DNA from: Oscillospiraceae bacterium
GTDB lineage: Bacteria; Bacillota; Clostridia; Oscillospirales; Oscillospiraceae
Assembly: GCA_020025425.1 (NCBI GenBank)
Contig: JAHHSD010000015.1
Coordinates: 1 to 39,117, forward strand
Length of the DNA: 39,117 bases
Reading direction: 5' to 3'
Both the position numbers and the translations under genes were made by a program. The notes under the pieces were generated by a model, which saw only the letters and a program-made list of their open reading frames with translations, searched no databases and was not told the DNA's origin. Below, in pieces: positions 17,781-25,889 of this stretch (positions within the stretch are counted from its first letter, which is position 1; each line of letters opens with the position of its first letter).

Positions 17781-18287
17781 TCATGTACCCTTACAGATCA
17801 AAATGCGATCGCTGCCCAGCCCGGTCAGGGCGGACACCGCTGCGGACAGCCGCAGCCGAACTGCCGGGTCGTCCCCTCCCTGACAGACCACTACCGCCCC
17901 CTGGAACTCAGGTCCCAGCGTCTGGAGGGGCACCACCGTCTGAGTCGAGGACCCCTTACCCAGAATGACCGCCGAGGTGTGGAGCCGGTTTCCATCCCTC
18001 TGGGCGTCCTGGGCCAGAATTTGACGGCTTCCGCCTTTCAGCGTGAGCATCACCCGGCTCTTCCCCGCCCCCTGGATTTGGGACAGCGTATCGGCCAGCT
18101 TCTTTTCAAACTCCTCCAGCACAAAACGCTCCTCCGCCTCGGTCTGTGTTTGGGACGGCTGCTCCTCGCCCTCGCCGGTGGGCATCAGCATCAGAAGCAG
18201 CCCAGCAGCCAGCACCAGCAGAATGGCGCGATAGCGCGACAAAAGCTCCTTCCATCGCCCGGGTTCCCTGAGTTTGCTCCAATTCAT
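17781..18287 (-). CDS. spoIIIAG: Stage III sporulation protein AG
   Basis: Ring-forming component of the feeding-tube channel, 168 residues. One membrane span (about 22-38, AILLVLAAGLLLMLMP) is followed by a Glu/Gln-rich linker and a C-terminal domain. The latter has EKKLADTLSQIQGAGKSRVM and a late VVVCQGGDDPAVRLRLSAAV segment, both typical of SpoIIIAG. The start overlaps the stop of spoIIIAF by four bases (ATGA). Position between AF and AH matches the canonical operon order. Confidence 0.9.
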   Translation of the reverse strand: MNWSKLREPGRWKELLSRYRAILLVLAAGLLLMLMPTGEGEEQPSQTQTEAEERFVLEEFEKKLADTLSQIQGAGKSRVMLTLKGGSRQILAQDAQRDGNRLHTSAVILGKGSSTQTVVPLQTLGPEFQGAVVVCQGGDDPAVRLRLSAAVSALTGLGSDRILICKGT

Positions 18288-18778
18288 GGCGCCTCCACCT
18301 CCTGAAATTGGATCTGACCAGGAGCAAGGCCAAAGTCTTTACAGATGCTCTCCCGGAATCGTTTTTGCTCCTCCGGCAGCTCCAATCCGACCACTTGGGC
18401 CCCCACAGGCAGAAACAGGCCATCCCCGTCCGGCTGACACTCCACCCGGACCTCACATGTCAGTCCCATCTCGGCTGCTTTCTCCACACTATATGCGCCC
18501 ATGCGCTCCTCTATGATGGTTTTCATCTGGTTGTCTGCCTCCCTCTGTAAACTGTCCACCCGATCCTGGAACGCCTGACCATCATAGCGCAGATGGTCGG
18601 ATAATTCTGTCAGTTCCGCACTGGCCAGAGGTCGAAGCACCGCCAGCAGGACCACCAGTCCACACACCAGCCGCCCCACCTGTCTGGCCCCGCCCTGGGG
18701 CATCAGGCCGTCGGCCAGCGCCGTCAGAATGGCCGCCCCGGCGATCCCCAGCAGCCACTCCCGCACCAGCGCCATCAT
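18284..18778 (-). CDS. spoIIIAF: Stage III sporulation protein AF
   Basis: Membrane component of the SpoIIIA complex, 164 residues. Two N-terminal membrane spans (about 6-25 and 35-52) are followed by a soluble domain of about 100 residues. The RQVGRLVCGLVVLLAVLRPL region matches the family. The gene overlaps spoIIIAE upstream and spoIIIAG downstream by four bases each (ATGA), so translation is coupled through the cluster. Confidence 0.85.
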   Translation of the reverse strand: MMALVREWLLGIAGAAILTALADGLMPQGGARQVGRLVCGLVVLLAVLRPLASAELTELSDHLRYDGQAFQDRVDSLQREADNQMKTIIEERMGAYSVEKAAEMGLTCEVRVECQPDGDGLFLPVGAQVVGLELPEEQKRFRESICKDFGLAPGQIQFQEVEAP

Positions 18779-19839
18779 CCTGCCACCGCCGTAACTGCCG
18801 ATACCAGGGCAAAGAGCAGCAGCAGGGCACAGGCCCCCGTCATACCAAGTACCAGACCAAAGGCGCTTCCAATCTGATCCAGCAGACCGGACAGGCGCGG
18901 GTCGGCCACAGTGGCTGTCAGCGCAGCGGCCAGCTTATAGGCCAGATAGTGAAACGCCAGCTTCAAAAAAGGAACCAGACAGATGGCCAGTACCACCAGC
19001 AGACCTACCACTCCCACAGATCCCTTCAAAATCCCAGCCCCCACAAGCACCGACTCCGCCGTATCGGCCAGAATACTGCCAACCACAGGAATGGCCCGGG
19101 TGATGGCCATTCTGGTGGCCTTGACCGCCGCAGCATCCGCCGAACCGGCAATGGCTCCGCTCATGGTCAGGTAGCCCACAAATCCCAGCAGGATCACAGT
19201 CAGCAGCATTGTCACCGCCCCCTTCATAATGACAGCCAGCTTCTTCAAGCCCTCGTTTCCCACCGCCGCGCAGGCACAGCAGGTGGCCAAATAGGCATAG
19301 ACCAGGGGGATCAGCAGCCGATCCACCGCCTCCATCAGAAGCTGGGTAAATACCACCGTGGCCCCCTGCCGCGCCGCCGCCGCCGTCACATGGCCGGTGG
19401 CCGCCGTCAGAATCCCCATCACCGGCAGCATCACGCCGGAGAATCCGGTCATCCGCCCAATGGTCTCCCGGCCCAGACCGATCATGGCGTTCATATTGCT
19501 CACAGACAGGGCAGTCACCGCCAGGGCACCGGCCAGCTTTACCGCTGTCTGGGCCCCCTTCTCCTCGCAGACCCCCTCCGCCAGACCGCACAGGAGCACG
19601 ATGGCCAGCAGGCGGATGCCCACCCGGGCGCTCTCGCGGAACAGGCCGCCCCCCGTCTCCAGCACGTCCTGGAGCAGCTCGCTCAGCCCCTCGTCCAGCT
19701 CCTGGTCCGGGTCCACGCCGTAGTCCTCAGCCGCCGACCACAGCTCGTCCATCCCCGGGACGTCCTCCAGCACCTCAGCTCCCCGGCACACAGGGGCCAG
19801 AAGCAGCACCAGGGCCAGCACGGTCAGTATCCGCCTCAT
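18775..19839 (-). CDS. spoIIIAE: Stage III sporulation protein AE
   Basis: Multi-span membrane protein of the SpoIIIA export complex, 354 residues. A signal-like N-terminus (MRRILTVLALVLLLAPVCRG) and an acidic segment (ELDEGLSELLQDVLE) are followed by about seven to eight predicted spans. The TGFSGVMLPVMGILTAATGHVTAAA and IPVVGSILADTAESVLVGAGILKGSVG regions are characteristic of SpoIIIAE. ATG 19839 is chosen because it overlaps the spoIIIAD stop (ATGA). The frame is open further upstream inside spoIIIAD but that part is not spoIIIAE-like. Confidence 0.92.
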   Translation of the reverse strand: MRRILTVLALVLLLAPVCRGAEVLEDVPGMDELWSAAEDYGVDPDQELDEGLSELLQDVLETGGGLFRESARVGIRLLAIVLLCGLAEGVCEEKGAQTAVKLAGALAVTALSVSNMNAMIGLGRETIGRMTGFSGVMLPVMGILTAATGHVTAAAARQGATVVFTQLLMEAVDRLLIPLVYAYLATCCACAAVGNEGLKKLAVIMKGAVTMLLTVILLGFVGYLTMSGAIAGSADAAAVKATRMAITRAIPVVGSILADTAESVLVGAGILKGSVGVVGLLVVLAICLVPFLKLAFHYLAYKLAAALTATVADPRLSGLLDQIGSAFGLVLGMTGACALLLLFALVSAVTAVAG

Positions 19840-20225
19840 GTCAGCAGCTGTGCCATCAGCTCCAGCACCTCCTTTGCCAGCGGCAGGGAGACCATTAGGC
19901 CCAGCACGGTCCCGCTGGTCTCCACAAAAGCGGCCAGACCTCCCTCCCCTGCGCTGCGGCACAGCTCCGCTGTGATCCGCACCACCAGAGAGATGGCCAC
20001 CGTCTTGAGGACCGGACGCAGAATGGCGTCCTCCATCCGCGCCAGCTCGGCCAGATCCCGGATGGCCTGAAGCACCTGCTCCAGCGCCTGGGTGCTCAGC
20101 ACCAGAATACAGATTCCGGCGGCCAGCACGATCAGCAGAGAAAATTCCGAGGCCCCGCGCCGAACGATCCCGGCACACAGGGCCGCTGTCACGGCCAGGG
20201 CGGCAATCTTCTCGATCCCCTCCAT
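19836..20225 (-). CDS. spoIIIAD: Stage III sporulation protein AD
   Basis: Small membrane protein of the SpoIIIA complex, 129 residues. Three to four predicted spans are seen, with the family segments AALCAGIVRRGASEFSLLIVLAAG and LRPVLKTVAISLVVRITAELC. The ATG at 20225 is one base after the spoIIIAC stop; an alternative ATG at 20237 would overlap spoIIIAC by 11 bases. Gene order and tight coupling match the canonical operon. Confidence 0.9.
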   Translation of the reverse strand: MEGIEKIAALAVTAALCAGIVRRGASEFSLLIVLAAGICILVLSTQALEQVLQAIRDLAELARMEDAILRPVLKTVAISLVVRITAELCRSAGEGGLAAFVETSGTVLGLMVSLPLAKEVLELMAQLLT

Positions 20226-20226
20226 G

Positions 20227-20421
20227 TCAGAGGTCAAACAAGGTCTTGATCATGGTGAACAGGCGGGCGATCTCCTGAATCACCATCATCAGCACCACCA
20301 CCAGCCCGGTCAGGGTGACCATCAGGGCCTGCTCGTCCCGCCCCGCCCGATTCAGCACCTGATTCAGCACCGCCACCAGAATCCCGATAGCTGCGATCTT
20401 GAAGATCAGATCCACATTCAT
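20227..20421 (-). CDS. spoIIIAC: Stage III sporulation protein AC
   Basis: Two-span membrane protein of 64 residues: MNVDLIFKIAAIGILVAVLNQVL, then DEQALMVTLTGLVVVLMMV, as expected for SpoIIIAC. ATG 20421 gives the family N-terminus; a TTG at 20436 would add five residues. It is the first gene of the cluster here. spoIIIAA and spoIIIAB, which normally precede it, are absent: the next gene upstream is a divergent XRE regulator. No convincing sigma-E or sigma-G promoter was recognised in the 180-base gap. Confidence 0.9.
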   Translation of the reverse strand: MNVDLIFKIAAIGILVAVLNQVLNRAGRDEQALMVTLTGLVVVLMMVIQEIARLFTMIKTLFDL

Positions 20422-20511
20422 CCTTCGTACCCCCAAATTTCATTGCTGGTCCATCCTATGCTCGTCCATCCGAAAAAAGTACAGGCCCTCAAAAAAGATT
20501 TCATTTTTCTA

Positions 20512-20540
20512 TTGACAACTTTCCTTGTCAATGCTATCCT
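20512..20540 (+). promoter_or_regulatory. Promoter of the XRE regulator gene
   Basis: A consensus TTGACA (20512-20517), a 17-base spacer and TATCCT (20535-20540). The -35 and most of the spacer lie inside the first of three palindromic operators. Confidence 0.75.
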
Positions 20541-20585
20541 ATGTTTGACAAATAAAGTTGTCATTTTGACAGAGTAACTTGTCAG
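20512..20585 (+). promoter_or_regulatory. Three palindromic operators (TTGACAA-N6-TTGTCAA)
   Basis: Three 20-base sites share the same layout of 7-base arms around 6 bases: 20512-20531 (perfect, TTGACAA/TTGTCAA), 20545-20564 (TTGACAA/TTGTCAT) and 20566-20585 (TTGACAG/TTGTCAG). They start 33 and 21 bases apart, about three and two helical turns. The first covers the promoter -35 and the last ends 16 bases before the ATG. They are most likely binding sites of the XRE protein encoded just downstream (inference). Confidence 0.7.
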
Positions 20586-20601
20586 AAAGGAGTTATGCAA
20601 C

Positions 20602-20811
20602 ATGCCGCTGACCAATCGGCTCAAGGAGCACCGTGCCCGCCTGGGCATCAATCAGCAGCAGCTGGGCCAGATGGCCGGAGTATCCCGGCAGACCATCAGC
20701 CAGATCGAACGCGGGGACTACTCCCCCTCTGTCACCCTGGCCCTGAAGCTTGCAAAAATCTGCGGTGGCACCGTAGAGGATATTTTCACTTACGAGGAGG
20801 ACGAACCATGA
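20602..20811 (+). CDS. XRE-family transcriptional regulator, 69 residues
   Basis: Compact DNA-binding protein consisting of one helix-turn-helix. The HTH runs about residues 10-40 (RLGINQQQLGQMAGVSRQTISQIERGDYSPS), followed by SVTLALKLAKICGGTVEDIFTYEED, the standard tail of this small YdaS/YozG-like class. ATG 20602 has AAAGGAG about 9 bases upstream. Its stop overlaps the start of the downstream membrane protein (ATGA). Three identical-layout palindromes in its promoter suggest autorepression. This regulator plus membrane-protein pairing is common in Firmicutes. Confidence 0.92.
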   Translation: MPLTNRLKEHRARLGINQQQLGQMAGVSRQTISQIERGDYSPSVTLALKLAKICGGTVEDIFTYEEDEP

Positions 20812-21578
20812 AACATGCTGCTATGAAAGACGAAAAGAAACGGGCGTTCCCAAAGTTTCTGCTGCTCATCCTGGTCAGCGGCCTGATTGGAGGCGTACTT
20901 GGCTTTTTCCTTGAGCTGTCCCGCAGCCAAGGCCTGCCAGATGCCATCTCCGGGACAATACAGCGGCTCATGCCGGCTGCGGCGCGCTGGGGCATTCCTG
21001 TCACACTCCTGGTCCTGTACCTCCCCGCCCTTCTGATCTATTTCCGCTGTAAATCCAAGTATACGAGCTGGGATGGCGAGGACGAGGACCTCGCGGAACA
21101 AATCGAACAGTCCCTGTCCTGGGGGCTGCTGCTGTCCGGCCTCGCCATGATCCTGTCCCTGTTCTTTCTGGGGGCCGGTCTGGTCTATCTGGTCGGCCAG
21201 CCTATTCAGCTAATCGTTAACGCAGGCGCTCTGCTGCTCTCTCTGCTCCTGGTCACTGTGCTCCAGCAGAAGATCGTGGAGCTGACCAAGATGATGAATC
21301 CGGAAAAGAGGGGCTCAGTCTACGACCTGAATTTCAAAAAAAAGTGGATGGACAGCTGCGATGAAGCGGAACAGAAGCAAATCGGCCAGGCCGCCTACCA
21401 CGCCTTTCAGTTTACCAGCAATTTCTGTGCCGCACTGTATGTCCTCCTGTTTTTCAGCCATATCATGTTTGAGACAGGGATCCTGCCCATCTTCCTGGTG
21501 CTGCTGATTTGGGGCGTGATGCTCACCAGCTACACACTGGAATGCATGCGTCTCTCCAAGCGCCACCCCCTCCCTTAA
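20808..21578 (+). CDS. DUF3169-like membrane protein paired with the XRE regulator
   Basis: Membrane protein of 256 residues, resembling the DUF3169 family. Six spans are predicted: about 15-34, 62-81, 105-126, 130-150 and two near the C-terminus (about 203-222 and 226-242). A conserved-looking cytoplasmic segment (LTKMMNPEKRGSVYDLNFKKKWMDSCDEAEQ) sits between spans four and five. The start overlaps the XRE stop in an ATGA. The function of the family is not established. The tight coupling suggests that regulator and membrane protein work as a unit, perhaps membrane sensing or sequestration (inference). A hairpin terminator follows. Confidence 0.75.
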   Translation: MKHAAMKDEKKRAFPKFLLLILVSGLIGGVLGFFLELSRSQGLPDAISGTIQRLMPAAARWGIPVTLLVLYLPALLIYFRCKSKYTSWDGEDEDLAEQIEQSLSWGLLLSGLAMILSLFFLGAGLVYLVGQPIQLIVNAGALLLSLLLVTVLQQKIVELTKMMNPEKRGSVYDLNFKKKWMDSCDEAEQKQIGQAAYHAFQFTSNFCAALYVLLFFSHIMFETGILPIFLVLLIWGVMLTSYTLECMRLSKRHPLP

Positions 21579-21584
21579 AGCACA

Positions 21585-21613
21585 AAAGCCCGGACCATCC
21601 AGGTCCGGGCTTT
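21585..21613 (+). terminator. Hairpin terminator after the DUF3169-like gene
   Basis: A perfect 12-bp stem (21585-21596 with 21602-21613) whose outer pairs are A/T, starting six bases after the stop. The U-tract is only the three stem T residues. Confidence 0.65.
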
Positions 21614-21656
21614 CAGCTTGTCCTTCAGGCTCCCACGTCTCTCCCGCCGGAGCCGC

Positions 21657-21696
21657 AAAAAAATTCCCGTACAGCACACATGCGTGCTGTACGGGA
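21657..21696 (-). terminator. Terminator of the microcompartment operon
   Basis: On the - strand a 13-bp stem (21684-21696 with 21665-21677) is followed by TT-adjacent DNA and seven T (A-run at 21657-21663). It lies 12 bases beyond the alcohol dehydrogenase stop and closes the BMC operon. Confidence 0.88.
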
Positions 21697-21708
21697 GCTT
21701 TTCTGAGC

Positions 21709-22824
21709 TTAGTAAATGCTGCGCAGAATCGACTTGATCTCCTCTGCCCCGATCTTGCGGGGCGTGGTATTGATGCAGTAGTCCTGCTGTGCATTGGCCA
21801 CCATGTTGGACAGCTGAGACTCGTAGTCCTCGCGGCTGATCCCCAGGGCGTGGATGCTGCTTTCCATCTTCATGCACTGCATCAGGGTGGAAATCATCAG
21901 CTTCAGCGCCCTTACCGCCATCTCCGGGGACTCGCTGCTGGCAGCCAGCTGAGTCTTATAGGCCAGCATGGCGTACTTGTTCATAACCTCCGGATCGGCG
22001 CTGTTGTAGTCGATCACAGGGCCCAGCAGGATCGCATTGGCCAGGCCGTGGGGAATATGGAAGGTCCCTCCCAGCTGATGGGCAATGCTGTGGTTGACGC
22101 CCAGGCCCGCATTGTTAAAGGCCATACCGGCCAGAGTGGCCGCCTCGTGCATCATGGTTCTGGCCTCCAGGTTGTTGCCGCTGCGGTAGCAGGTCAGCAG
22201 CGACTTCAGCAGGAGCTCAACGGATTTCTCAGACAGGGCGTCGGAAAACACGTTCGCCTTTTTGGCCACATAGGCCTCAATGGCGTGAGTCAGAACATCC
22301 ATACCGGTGTTGGCGGTGACTGCGGGCGGAACCGACAGGGTCAGCTTGGGATCCAGAAGCGCAACATCCGCCAGAATGTCGTCCGACATAATGAGGTGCT
22401 TGCTCTTTGTCTCGGAATCCGTAATGACCGCCGCAGAGGTGACCTCGGACCCCGTTCCGCTGGTGGTGGGAATGGTGACAAAGAGGGGCTTGGGGATCAG
22501 GTTTTTCACACCGGCAAAGTAAATAATACCCTTTGCAGTGTCAATGGCCGATCCGCCGCCGAATCCGATCACAATGTCAGGGCGCATTTTGCAGATCAGG
22601 CTCAGGCCCTTGCCCACCACCTCGATGGTGGGGTCAGGAATCGCCTGGTCAAAGATCTCGACCACGTTTTTTGCAGAAACTGCATCTGTAATATAGTGGA
22701 CCGTTCCGTTTTCTGCCAGGAATTTGTCGCAGACAATCATGATCCGCTGATTCTGGACTCCATGCAGATACTCCATTGCGCGGTCTCCGCTGTGAATCCT
22801 TGTTTTAATATATACATTCGACAT
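21709..22824 (-). CDS. Iron-containing alcohol dehydrogenase (PduQ-like)
   Basis: Reduces the aldehyde made in the microcompartment to the alcohol, recycling NADH to NAD+. It is a family III (Fe) dehydrogenase of 371 residues. The N-terminal nucleotide domain carries GFGGGSAIDTAKGI and TIPTTSGTGSEVT. The metal-binding helical domain carries GVNHSIAHQLGGTFHIPHG with the expected His ligands. No encapsulation peptide is seen at the N-terminus. The start ATG 22824 has GGAGAG upstream. It is the last gene of the operon, 47 bases after aldehyde dehydrogenase 2, which supports a PduQ-like role. The exact alcohol (1-propanol or other) is inferred from the dehydratase. Confidence 0.9.
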   Translation of the reverse strand: MSNVYIKTRIHSGDRAMEYLHGVQNQRIMIVCDKFLAENGTVHYITDAVSAKNVVEIFDQAIPDPTIEVVGKGLSLICKMRPDIVIGFGGGSAIDTAKGIIYFAGVKNLIPKPLFVTIPTTSGTGSEVTSAAVITDSETKSKHLIMSDDILADVALLDPKLTLSVPPAVTANTGMDVLTHAIEAYVAKKANVFSDALSEKSVELLLKSLLTCYRSGNNLEARTMMHEAATLAGMAFNNAGLGVNHSIAHQLGGTFHIPHGLANAILLGPVIDYNSADPEVMNKYAMLAYKTQLAASSESPEMAVRALKLMISTLMQCMKMESSIHALGISREDYESQLSNMVANAQQDYCINTTPRKIGAEEIKSILRSIY

Positions 22825-22871
22825 GTGCTTCTCTCCTTCAGCGCCGGTCCTCAGTCGGGTCGATCAGAATA

Positions 22872-24296
22872 TTACCGGATGCTGAACGCATCGGTCATCA
22901 CGCACTTGCGTTTTCTGCAGAAGCTTCTGGCAGAGGTCAGACCCTCGCCGGTGGGGCCGGCAATGGTGAAGGTGGTGTAGCCCTCGCCGCCGATGCCGAT
23001 GCCGGCGTAGGAAGGAGCGTTCTTGACAAAGATGGTGGTCTCCATCACCTTCGCCATCTTGCTCAGCTTCTCCACGTTCTTGGAGTGCATCATTGCCGTG
23101 TGGCGGTTGCCGTGCTCGGCCTCGTGGGCGTACTCAATGGCGGTATCCACGTCGGAGACACGGACGATGGGCAGAATGGGCATCATCAGCTCGGTCTGGA
23201 CCAGGGGGTGATCCTTGTCCGTCTCCATGATGATGACGCGGACGCTGTCGTCCACGGTAATGCCCATTTTAGCCAGGATGTACTTGGCGCTCTTGCCGAC
23301 GAACTCGGTCTTGGGGCCGCCCTTCTCCTTGGTGACCAGGGCCACCAGCTGCTCGATCTGGTCCCGGTTGGTCATCTCATAAGCGCCGTTCAGCTTCATA
23401 TAGTGGATCAGATAATCAGTGATCTGGTCCACGGCAAAGACTTCCTTCTCTGCGATGCAGGGGACGTTGTTGTCGAAGCTGCAGCCGTCCACGATGTCCT
23501 TGGCCGCCTTCTCCACGTCAGCGGTCTCATCCACCACCACAGGGGGGTTGCCGGCGCCGGCGCCGATGGCCTTCTTGCCGGAGGACAGCACCTTGGTCAC
23601 GATAGCGGGACCACCGGTGGCCACCAGCAGGCGGACCTTGGGATGCTCGATCATCTTATTGGTGTTGTCGATAGAGGGCTCCTCCACCATGGTGATCAGG
23701 TTCTCGGGAGCTCCGGCCTCGATCAGAGCCTTATTGAGCACCTTCACCAGCATCTGGGAGACCTTCTTTGCTCTGGGGTGGGGGCTGAACACCACGGTAT
23801 TGCCGCCGGCGATCATAGAGATGGAGTTGCAGATGATGGTCTCGGTGGGGTTGGTGGTGGGGGTGATGGCGCCGATCACGCCGAAGGGGCAGTACTCCAC
23901 CAGGGTCAGACCGTTGTCGCCGGTGGTGGCCTCGGTGATCAGATCCTCGGTGCCGGGGGTCCGCTCAGCGGCCATACGGTTCTTGATGAGCTTGTGCTCA
24001 TAGCAGCCGATCTCCGTCTCCTCAACGGCCAGACGGGACATCAGCTCCAGGTTTTCCTTCTTCAGAACGGCAGCGCGGATGGTATCCACGTACTTCTGGC
24101 GGTCCTCCATTTTGGAGAACAGCAGCTTCTGCTGGGCCACAACAGAGGCCTCAATAGCCTCGTCCATGGTCTCAAACACACCATAGCGCTCCACCTTGGG
24201 GGCGGCAAACTGCTGGGGCTGCTGGACGCTCATTTCCTTCAGAGCCTGAGCCACCATCTGCTCGATTACTTTCATATCCATATCCAAATGAACCAT
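22872..24296 (-). CDS. CoA-acylating aldehyde dehydrogenase with encapsulation peptide (PduP-like, copy 2)
   Basis: Oxidises the aldehyde to acyl-CoA with NAD+ inside the shell. The protein has 474 residues. An amphipathic N-terminal helix (about 6-22, DMKVIEQMVAQALKEM) and a Pro/Gln-rich linker form a classic cargo-targeting peptide. The catalytic Cys280 is in CSFDNNVPC, and TPTTNPTETIICNS and the end motif CVMTDAFSIR match PduP/EutE. The start is uncertain: ATG 24296 sits one base after GAAGG, while ATG 24281 gives MDMKV. The upstream eutJ-like gene ends 10 bases away. A second, shorter paralogue lies at 27479-28792. The two differ widely in sequence and only this one carries the peptide. 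Confidence 0.93.
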   Translation of the reverse strand: MVHLDMDMKVIEQMVAQALKEMSVQQPQQFAAPKVERYGVFETMDEAIEASVVAQQKLLFSKMEDRQKYVDTIRAAVLKKENLELMSRLAVEETEIGCYEHKLIKNRMAAERTPGTEDLITEATTGDNGLTLVEYCPFGVIGAITPTTNPTETIICNSISMIAGGNTVVFSPHPRAKKVSQMLVKVLNKALIEAGAPENLITMVEEPSIDNTNKMIEHPKVRLLVATGGPAIVTKVLSSGKKAIGAGAGNPPVVVDETADVEKAAKDIVDGCSFDNNVPCIAEKEVFAVDQITDYLIHYMKLNGAYEMTNRDQIEQLVALVTKEKGGPKTEFVGKSAKYILAKMGITVDDSVRVIIMETDKDHPLVQTELMMPILPIVRVSDVDTAIEYAHEAEHGNRHTAMMHSKNVEKLSKMAKVMETTIFVKNAPSYAGIGIGGEGYTTFTIAGPTGEGLTSARSFCRKRKCVMTDAFSIR

Positions 24297-24306
24297 GCCT
24301 TCTTTC

Positions 24307-25131
24307 TTATCCGCAGGTTACGGCAGCATTCCAGGCGATACCAAGCGGTGTCACCAACATTGCGTCATTGGTTTTAACTGTCGTAATACCCAGTTCCTTT
24401 TCAAATGTCTCTTCAAAATCTTGGAAACAGGACGCACCGCCCACAACATAGACGCGGTCCACCTCATAGTCGGTCAGAAAACGCTTGACGATAGAAGCCA
24501 TTTTCTGGACCACCGGCCGGATGATCGGGAATACATCCCGCTCCTTTGCCTTGTCCCGCTTCAGCTCCTCCGCCTCATCAATGCTGATCCCGTAGTAACC
24601 GGCCAGCACCAGCGTCATGTGTGTTCCGCCCGTGGGCTCATCTGCTGTAAAGACGACTTCTCCGTCTTTCAAAATGCTGATTCCTGTGGTCCCGCCGCCG
24701 ACATCCACGACAGCACCATCCGTGATCCCCAGAACAGCTGCGGCTGCGGTGGGCTCATCCACAACATTCGTCACTTCAAACCCCGCACCCTCCACAACGT
24801 TGGAGATACACCGGACATTTCCTTCGATCACGCCAGGAGGAACCGCCGTTGCGGCGGTATCCAGGGTGACGCCCAAACGCTCCTCCAGATGTTCCTTCAG
24901 CTGCCGGAGTGTTTTCATGGCGCCTACAAAGTCCACCACGATCCCATCCTTGACCACCTTGGAGACGGCCGTAGCGCCCGCTACCGGATGGTTGTCCTCG
25001 TCTGTGACCGCAATCACGATGTTTGCCGTTCCCAGGTCAACCCCTGTTTTCAGCTTTCCGGAGAAGGGGTTGCAGCGGTCCTCCTCAATCAACTGGGCAA
25101 ATTCGGAGAGTACCTCCTTGGTCATCAGCAT
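24307..25131 (-). CDS. EutJ-like actin/Hsp70-fold ATPase
   Basis: Protein of 274 residues of the EutJ family, the actin-like ATPase found in ethanolamine and glycyl-radical microcompartment operons and thought to act as a chaperone. Phosphate-binding loops of the fold are visible: GVDLGTANIVIAV, VVDVGGGTTGISI, and the adenosine region YVVGGASCFQDF. The N-terminus contains a short helix (MTKEVLSEFAQLIEED). ATG 25131 has AAAGGAGGA seven bases upstream. It lies between pduL and aldehyde dehydrogenase 2. Its precise client is unknown. Confidence 0.88.
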   Translation of the reverse strand: MLMTKEVLSEFAQLIEEDRCNPFSGKLKTGVDLGTANIVIAVTDEDNHPVAGATAVSKVVKDGIVVDFVGAMKTLRQLKEHLEERLGVTLDTAATAVPPGVIEGNVRCISNVVEGAGFEVTNVVDEPTAAAAVLGITDGAVVDVGGGTTGISILKDGEVVFTADEPTGGTHMTLVLAGYYGISIDEAEELKRDKAKERDVFPIIRPVVQKMASIVKRFLTDYEVDRVYVVGGASCFQDFEETFEKELGITTVKTNDAMLVTPLGIAWNAAVTCG

Positions 25132-25157
25132 ACGATTCCTCCTTTGCGTCTCCTGTC

Positions 25158-25796
25158 TTACTTTCTGCGGATCATCACGTAGTCGTTGTTGCTCAGCGCA
25201 CAGGCGTTGGCCTCATCCACATCTACGTGCATCTCCAGAGAAAATTTATCAGAAACTCTCACCAGGACGTCTCCAAAGACGCCGTGGCGTTCTCCGAACG
25301 TCTCTACTTCTACAATATCCTTGTCCTTCACACCCATGGCCTGCGCCTGCTGCGGCGTCATGTGGATGTGGCGCAGGGCGACGATGGCGCCCTCAGGCAG
25401 CATCACCGAGCCCTTAGGCCCGATCAGCTCCAGGCCGGGTGTCCCGGTCAGACAGCCGGATTCCCGGATCGGGGGCCGGATGCCCAGTCGAAAACTGTCC
25501 GTCTTGGAGATCTCCACCTGGCTCTGACTCCGCACGGGACCCAGAATACGCACCCGGTTGAACTCACCCTTGGGACCACGAATGGTCACGGTCTCATTAC
25601 TGGCATACTGTCCCGGCTGCTTCAGATCACTTTTCTTTGTCAAGGCATATCCCTTGCCAAACAAGATTTCCAAATGTTCCTGCGTGACATGTACATGTCG
25701 GTTGGAGACACCAATGGGAATCTTAAAGGTGTCGTACTCCCGAATCTTTTCTGCGACACGCTGGGCAACCAGCTTCAATAGCTCCTCATTGCTCAA
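25158..25796 (-). CDS. pduL: Phosphate propanoyltransferase PduL with encapsulation peptide
   Basis: Converts acyl-CoA plus phosphate to acyl-phosphate and CoA, recycling CoA inside the shell for the aldehyde dehydrogenase. The protein has 212 residues. An N-terminal amphipathic helix (NEELLKLVAQRVAEKI) is the targeting peptide. The two PduL domains each carry a metal-binding histidine pair, in SNRHVHVTQEHLEILFG and in LRHIHMTPQQAQAMGV. The start is TTG 25796, because AAGGAGGT lies about 8 bases upstream of it, inside what looks like a longer open frame. Its presence implies ATP formation by an acyl-kinase, but no such gene is in the window. Confidence 0.95.
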   Translation of the reverse strand: MSNEELLKLVAQRVAEKIREYDTFKIPIGVSNRHVHVTQEHLEILFGKGYALTKKSDLKQPGQYASNETVTIRGPKGEFNRVRILGPVRSQSQVEISKTDSFRLGIRPPIRESGCLTGTPGLELIGPKGSVMLPEGAIVALRHIHMTPQQAQAMGVKDKDIVEVETFGERHGVFGDVLVRVSDKFSLEMHVDVDEANACALSNNDYVMIRRK

Positions 25797-25819
25797 GACG
25801 TCTACCTCCTTTTGGAAAC

Positions 25820-25852
25820 TCTGCGTACCAGCCGATCTGGCTGGCACGCAGA
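25820..25852 (-). other. Intercistronic hairpin between the second pduA-like gene and pduL
   Basis: A 14-bp stem (25820-25833 with 25839-25852) with one A-C mismatch and no U-tract, placed in the 93-base gap after the shell gene. Confidence 0.6.
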
Positions 25853-25889
25853 ATCCAGAACGACCTTACTTTGGCCTGTCTCTGTCCAA

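Noticed and set aside
25797..25847. Longer PduL N-terminus from 25847
   Set aside because: The strong AAGGAGGT site lies inside this stretch and sets the TTG at 25796; the extra residues cover the hairpin region.
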